Shown one piece after another: positions 59,776 through 64,000 of a stretch of DNA of 64,000 nt. The position numbers and the translations under genes are program-made. The notes under the pieces were generated by a model that ran no database searches, was not told where the DNA came from, and was given only the letters and a program-made list of their open reading frames with translations. Source of the DNA: an uncultured Muribaculaceae bacterium (GTDB taxonomy: Bacteria > Bacteroidota > Bacteroidia > Bacteroidales > Muribaculaceae). Location: positions 1 through 64,000 of the forward strand of contig CALUMI010000001.1 in the NCBI GenBank assembly GCA_944321725.1. Direction: 5' to 3'. Position 1 is the stretch's first letter; each line of letters opens with the position of its first letter.

Positions 59776-62403
59776 ATGAGAAAAACTTTATTGTTGTTGG
59801 CCTTGTTGACAGGCTTTGTTCAGTCGTTTGCCGCGTCGTTTGTCGGCAATCGTAATGATTTCAGGGACGAAATGATTTATTTCGTCATGACTACCCGTTT
59901 CTACGACGGCGATCCGTCGAACAACACGCAGTGTTGGGACGGAAAATCCTACAATGTGGGCGATCCTGCATGGCGTGGTGATTTCAAAGGCTTGATAGAG
60001 AAACTTGATTATATCAAGGCTCTCGGATTTACGGCGGTGTGGATTACGCCGGTTGTGGAGAATGGCTCCGGATATGACTATCACGGCTATCATGCGATGA
60101 ACATGAGCAAGGTGGATCACCGTTATGAGTCGGAGGATGTGGATTTTCAGACCCTTATCGACGAGGCACATGCGCGCGGAATGAAAATTATTCTCGACAT
60201 TGTGCTTAATCATACCGGCAATTTCGGAGAGGAGAATTTGTGCAAGCTGTTTACCCGCGATTGGGATGCCGACCAAAGCAATATCAGGGAATGCATGATT
60301 CCTTATACGCAGAAAGATGGCGGAAAACTGCCCGACAATTATTCGAGCCTGCCTGACGGGCAGCAGTATGACGCGCGTTTGCGCGAGATGAAAAACACCG
60401 ACGGGCAAAATCACGACACCCACAACCTGTGGCATCATTTCGGACAGTTTAATTGGGATAACGAAACCCGTTGGTGGGCGCAGATTGCGGGCGACTGTGT
60501 GGACCTTAACACGGAAAATCCGCAGGCCTACAACTATCTTATCGACTGCTATACCAATTTCATAGAAATGGGTGTAGACGGGTTCCGTATCGATACGGGC
60601 GGACATATTCCGCGCTTGGTGTTCAATAAAGTGTTCAATCCGGCATTTACTGCCGCTGCCGAGCAGAACAAGGCAAAACGTAACGGCGGCCCGTTCTTCA
60701 TGTTCACGGAGGTGTGCGCACGCTACACGCAGATATGGTATCGCGAGCAGCCGGCTCTTTCGGTTCCGTTCTACACTTGGAAAGAGTCGAAGAACTATGA
60801 GTGGGACGACAATCCCGATTCTTGGAATAATCTTGAGATTTTCGAGCAGACACCGTTCACCCACGTCAACCAGCTGTCGTGTCTTGAGCAATATAACGAC
60901 AATCTCAATAATTCCATCAGTTCGCAGCCTACGTCCGACAATGTGCTGCTCGACGGAAATGATTATCACACGCCAGACTACAGCAAATATTCGGGATTGA
61001 GCGTAATCGATTTCCCGATGCACCACAATTTTAAGGATATTGGTGGAGCGTGGGGCATTGCGATGAGCGGTGACAAGTATTACAACGACGCATCCTACAA
61101 TGTGGTTTATGTTGATTCTCATGACTATGCTCCCAACGGCGCGCCTGAGGATCAGCGTTTTGCGCAAGGCACCGACGCTTGGGCCGAGAATCTTGATTTG
61201 ATGTTCACGTTCCGCGGCATTCCATGCCTGTACTATGGCAGTGAGGTGGAATTCAAGAAAGGCTGCCCGATTGACAAGGGGCCGAATATCGCGTTGAGAG
61301 AGTCGGGCAGGGCTTATTTTGGTGGATATATCAAAGGTGACGTGGAAGTTACCGACTTTGCCGACTGGACGGAGGCGACAGGCAACATGAACGCCACGCT
61401 CCGCAATCCGCTCGCTCTTCATATTCAGCGGTTGAGCCGCATACGCATGGCTATTCCCGCTTTGCGCAAAGGACAATATTCTACAGAGGGCTGCGACGGG
61501 CCTTATGCCTTCAAACGCCGTTTTACGGATGCAACGACCGACAGCTACGTGCTTGTGACCATATCCAACAACGCCACTTTCACCGGCATCGAGAACGGCA
61601 CATACGTAGACGCCATAACCGGTGACACGAAGACCGTCACCAACGGCACGTTGACTGCTACATGCTCGGGACGCGGAAATATGCGCGTATATGTGCTGAC
61701 TACTGATAAGACACCGGCTCCGGGCAAGATTGGCGACGACGGTAATTGGCTTTATGCGTCTGCTCCTGCCGGTTTGACACAGCCGGCCTACGACGGCACG
61801 CAGGAGGAGCTTACCGACGATGAGGGCAATCCCGGCGGTTCGCAGGGCGGCGACGATTTGCAGCCTTATGCCCCGTCGTTCTATGTCGGCGAATTGGCGG
61901 CTTTCTTCGAGGCTCCTGCCGACGGCTCATACTCATTTGTTTCGGCATGGGTGTGGAATGACGAGATGAACTTTACAGGCGGCTCGTGGCCGGGCATGAA
62001 TTGCGAGCTTATGGGAACGGCCGACAACGGCAATAAGATATGGAAGTGGGTTTATGACGGTGATTGGTCGGCAGACAATATGCCTGCATACATCATTTTC
62101 AACAATACGTCCAGCCCGCAAACCAAAGACCTTCCGTTCTCGAATGGCGGATACTATACTGTCGACGGCCTGCAATATACGGTAGAGCCAACAGTGGCCG
62201 GTGTAGCCGGTGTAGATGCTGACGGGATGAAAGTGTATTCATACGGCGGGTCGATAATAATCGAGTCGGCCAAGCCGCGCACGGTGTGGATATACAGCAT
62301 CGACGGAACCGGATTTCCACAGCAGGTGGACACCGGCAGAAATGTGGTTTCCGGTTTGAGCCATGGTGTGTATATCGTGGATGGAAAGAAGTTGATACTT
62401 TGA
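59776..62403 (+). CDS. Secreted alpha-amylase family protein with starch-binding domain and sorting tail
   Basis: 875 residues. Signal peptide LLLLALLTGFVQSFAA. A GH13 catalytic domain spans residues about 25-640: ALGFTAVWITPVVENGSGYD, ILDIVLNHTGN, the nucleophile Asp273 in GVDGFRIDTGGH, the acid Glu312 in FMFTEVCARY and the third acid Asp450 in YVDSHDYAPNG. A starch-binding CBM26-like domain lies at about 710-800 (WVWNDEMNFTGGSWPGMNCE). The last 70 residues (MKVYSYGGSIIIESAKPRTV) look like a type IX sorting domain. Extracellular starch or glycogen cleavage is likely. Outside any Sus-like cluster here; it ends at a strong terminator. Confidence 0.92.
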   Translation: MRKTLLLLALLTGFVQSFAASFVGNRNDFRDEMIYFVMTTRFYDGDPSNNTQCWDGKSYNVGDPAWRGDFKGLIEKLDYIKALGFTAVWITPVVENGSGYDYHGYHAMNMSKVDHRYESEDVDFQTLIDEAHARGMKIILDIVLNHTGNFGEENLCKLFTRDWDADQSNIRECMIPYTQKDGGKLPDNYSSLPDGQQYDARLREMKNTDGQNHDTHNLWHHFGQFNWDNETRWWAQIAGDCVDLNTENPQAYNYLIDCYTNFIEMGVDGFRIDTGGHIPRLVFNKVFNPAFTAAAEQNKAKRNGGPFFMFTEVCARYTQIWYREQPALSVPFYTWKESKNYEWDDNPDSWNNLEIFEQTPFTHVNQLSCLEQYNDNLNNSISSQPTSDNVLLDGNDYHTPDYSKYSGLSVIDFPMHHNFKDIGGAWGIAMSGDKYYNDASYNVVYVDSHDYAPNGAPEDQRFAQGTDAWAENLDLMFTFRGIPCLYYGSEVEFKKGCPIDKGPNIALRESGRAYFGGYIKGDVEVTDFADWTEATGNMNATLRNPLALHIQRLSRIRMAIPALRKGQYSTEGCDGPYAFKRRFTDATTDSYVLVTISNNATFTGIENGTYVDAITGDTKTVTNGTLTATCSGRGNMRVYVLTTDKTPAPGKIGDDGNWLYASAPAGLTQPAYDGTQEELTDDEGNPGGSQGGDDLQPYAPSFYVGELAAFFEAPADGSYSFVSAWVWNDEMNFTGGSWPGMNCELMGTADNGNKIWKWVYDGDWSADNMPAYIIFNNTSSPQTKDLPFSNGGYYTVDGLQYTVEPTVAGVAGVDADGMKVYSYGGSIIIESAKPRTVWIYSIDGTGFPQQVDTGRNVVSGLSHGVYIVDGKKLIL

Positions 62404-62424
62404 TATATAGTTGGTATTGAGGCG

Positions 62425-62464
62425 TTGGCTCAGAAGGATGTGCATCTTTCTGAGCCAATTTTTT
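62425..62464 (+). terminator. Terminator after the alpha-amylase gene
   Basis: TTGGCTCAGAA pairs with TTCTGAGCCAA, extended by GATG with CATC around a very small loop with one bulge; six T follow. Confidence 0.85.
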
Positions 62465-62508
62465 GTATAAGATACGCCGCATCTCGGCAAAGCAAATAGA
62501 GCAAGCTC

Positions 62509-62539
62509 TTTGCATTGCTCTCGATTTGCACTATCTTTG
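62509..62539 (+). promoter_or_regulatory. ychF promoter (TTTG-N19-TATCTTTG)
   Basis: TTTG at 62509-62512 and TATCTTTG at 62532-62539 are 19 bases apart, followed by CG. Leader of about 30 bases. Confidence 0.8.
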
Positions 62540-62575
62540 CGCTTAAATTTCAAAAAGATAAAATTATAACTAAAT

Positions 62576-63679
62576 ATGGCGCTTCAATGTGGTATAGTGG
62601 GGCTGCCCAATGTAGGCAAATCCACTCTTTTCAACTGTCTTTCAAATGCTAAGGCACAGTCGGCAAATTTCCCTTTCTGTACGATAGAACCCAATGTCGG
62701 TGTAATCACCGTTCCCGATGAGCGGCTTAACCGGCTTGCCGAAATAGTTAATCCGCAGCGCATTGTGCCGGCTACGGTTGAGATTGTCGACATAGCCGGA
62801 CTTGTGAAAGGCGCGTCGAAAGGCGAAGGGCTTGGCAACAAGTTTCTTGCCAATATCCGCGAAACTGATGCCATAATCCACGTTTTGCGCTGTTTCGACG
62901 ACCCGAATGTAGTGCATGTCGACGGCTCTGTGAATCCTGTCCGCGATAAGGAAATCATCGACTACGAGTTGCAACTGAAGGACCTTGAGACTATCGACAG
63001 CCGCATAACCCGCGTGCAGAAGCAGGCTCAGACAGGTGGCGACAAAGCGGCCAAATTGCAGTATGAGGTGCTGAGCCGCTACAAAGAGGCTTTGGAGCAG
63101 GGGAAAGCTGCCCGAACCGTGAAATTCGACACTAAGGATGAGCAGAAATGCGCCCACGACTTGTTCCTGCTCACCAATAAGCCGGTGCTTTATGTTTGTA
63201 ATGTCGACGATAAGTCGGCTGTTACGGGCAACAGCTATGTGGAGCAGGTGCGCGAGGCTGTGAAGGACGAGGATGCCGAAATATTGATAGTGGCGGCGCA
63301 GACAGAGTCGGAAATAGCCGAATTCGAGACCTACGAGGAGCGACAGATGTTTCTTGAGGAGATAGGGCTGAAAGAGTCGGGTGTGTCGAGGCTGATACGC
63401 GCGGCGTTTCATTTGTTGAATCTTGAGACATATTTCACGGCCGGCCCGCTTGAGGTGCGCGCATGGACCTATTTGAAAGGCAGCAAGGCTCCGCAATGTG
63501 CGGGAGTTATACACAGTGACTTCGAAAAAGGATTTATTCGCGCGGAAGTGATAAAATACGATGATTATATCGCGCTTGGCGGCGAATCGCAATGCCGTGA
63601 GGCAGGAAAAATAGGCATAGAGGGGAAAGACTACGTGGTGCAGGACGGCGACATCATGCACTTCCGCTTCAATGTATAG
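62576..63679 (+). CDS. ychF: Redox-regulated ATPase/GTPase YchF (Obg family)
   Basis: 367 residues. G1 [21 protein letters not shown]2/G3 [13 protein letters not shown] and [20 protein letters not shown], then a coiled region and the C-terminal TGS domain ([20 protein letters not shown], then [20 protein letters not shown]). In YchF the G4 motif is altered so it binds ATP (here [11 protein letters not shown]). Linked to ribosomes and oxidative-stress control. Monocistronic; the next gene begins 45 bases later after the octamer repeat. Confidence 0.96.
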   Translation: MALQCGIVGLPNVGKSTLFNCLSNAKAQSANFPFCTIEPNVGVITVPDERLNRLAEIVNPQRIVPATVEIVDIAGLVKGASKGEGLGNKFLANIRETDAIIHVLRCFDDPNVVHVDGSVNPVRDKEIIDYELQLKDLETIDSRITRVQKQAQTGGDKAAKLQYEVLSRYKEALEQGKAARTVKFDTKDEQKCAHDLFLLTNKPVLYVCNVDDKSAVTGNSYVEQVREAVKDEDAEILIVAAQTESEIAEFETYEERQMFLEEIGLKESGVSRLIRAAFHLLNLETYFTAGPLEVRAWTYLKGSKAPQCAGVIHSDFEKGFIRAEVIKYDDYIALGGESQCREAGKIGIEGKDYVVQDGDIMHFRFNV

Positions 63680-63687
63680 ACCGTGTA

Positions 63688-63727
63688 AGGTTATAAGGTT
63701 ATAAGGTTATGAGGTTATGAGGTTATG
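63688..63727 (+). repeat. Five 8-base tandem repeats ending in a start codon
   Basis: AGGTTATA twice (63688-63703) and AGGTTATG three times (63704-63727). The last ATG (63725-63727) is the start codon of the four-helix-bundle gene. The earlier ATGs (63709 and 63717) are in the other two frames and reach stops soon. AGG in each unit is a weak ribosome-binding element. Confidence 0.85.
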
Positions 63728-64000
63728 GGTTTTTCATTTGATAAATTAGAAGCATATACGAGTTCTCGGAGGTTGGTGAAGGATGTGTATGATTTGACAG
63801 GTAAATTCCCTAATACAGAGAAATATGGTTTATCAGATCAATTACGCCGGGCTGTTATTTCTATACCTTCGAATATAGCTGAAGGTAGCGGACGTAGTTC
63901 AATCAAAGAGAAAATACATTTCATAGAAATAGCGTATGGCTCATTGATGGAAGTATATTGTCAGTTACAGCTCTGTCACTCGATTTGTCGTATGTTAGTA
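63725..64000 (+). CDS. Four-helix-bundle protein (23S rRNA intervening-sequence-like), cut by window end
   Basis: The visible 92 residues match the four-helix-bundle family first seen in 23S rRNA intervening sequences: GFSFDKLEAYTSSRRLVKDV, FPNTEKYGLSDQLRRAVISI, then PSNIAEGSGRSSIKEKIHFI and IAYGSLMEVYCQLQLCHSIC. Full proteins are about 115-125 residues, so perhaps 25-30 are missing past the edge. Such genes are often single and mobile; the function is unknown, possibly RNA or nucleotide binding. Its start codon is part of the octamer repeat. Confidence 0.88.
   Translation, partial: MGFSFDKLEAYTSSRRLVKDVYDLTGKFPNTEKYGLSDQLRRAVISIPSNIAEGSGRSSIKEKIHFIEIAYGSLMEVYCQLQLCHSICRMLV

Noticed and set aside
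59788..61476. Long open frame of about 560 codons opposite the alpha-amylase gene
   Set aside because: It is a shadow of a strong gene with biased codon use; its translation has no domain or signal resemblance and no promoter.

Overview
The window is ordinary chromosome of an anaerobic member of the Bacteroidales, most like the gut Muribaculaceae or Bacteroides lineages. The evidence is the gene content (SufBCDS, KorAB, the FtsX-DUF3098-UppP-TruB-QueA run, the GGGtGRT/scaffold pair, glycine-lipid acyltransferases, a Wzi-type barrel) and the promoters, which repeatedly show the Bacteroidetes form TTTG, 19-20 bases, TAnnTTTG. The family-level placement is inference.

Bases 1-12,700: the end of a Crp/Fnr regulator, a flavin-reductase-like protein and an SMR efflux gene missing its first helix, a secreted endonuclease I, gyrB, a glycosyltransferase, mutS, a serine acetyltransferase, a THUMP methyltransferase and purD. 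12,700-19,900: an AraC regulator divergent from korAB, a frameshifted outer-membrane barrel gene, tRNA-Leu(UAG) and gpmI. 19,900-25,300: a leucine-rich-repeat lipoprotein, a HEPN/MNT toxin-antitoxin pair, an MFS exporter, an acidic protein of unknown function and rsmI. 25,300-34,400 is the accessory part: an omega-amidase-like hydrolase, an extracytoplasmic-function (ECF) sigma operon facing a wrecked outer-membrane receptor gene, the GGGtGRT operon, four degenerate 33-base repeats, a second wrecked receptor gene and the first 32 codons of a C39-peptidase ABC exporter.

34,400-51,300 is mostly housekeeping: cvpA-sufBCDS (Fe-S assembly), a second sigma-factor operon, miaB, an MFS transporter, the ftsX-to-queA operon, a secreted DUF4960-like protein, asd and a DUF115-like protein. 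51,300-57,100 holds a 59-residue repeat lipoprotein, tyrS and a four-gene envelope operon (two glycine-lipid acyltransferases, a Wzi-type barrel, and a lipoprotein with a probable zinc ribbon). 57,400-64,000 holds acpP-fabF-rnc, a secreted alpha-amylase, ychF and the start of a four-helix-bundle protein preceded by an 8-base tandem repeat.

No complete phage, insertion sequence, integron, rRNA operon or CRISPR array is visible. The most unusual points are: five broken or truncated membrane-protein or exporter genes among otherwise intact genes; the eroded exporter locus at 32,160-34,213; a 14-17 base near-palindrome present three times; the poorly understood GGGtGRT/scaffold operon; and the envelope operon linking glycine-lipid synthesis to a Wzi barrel.
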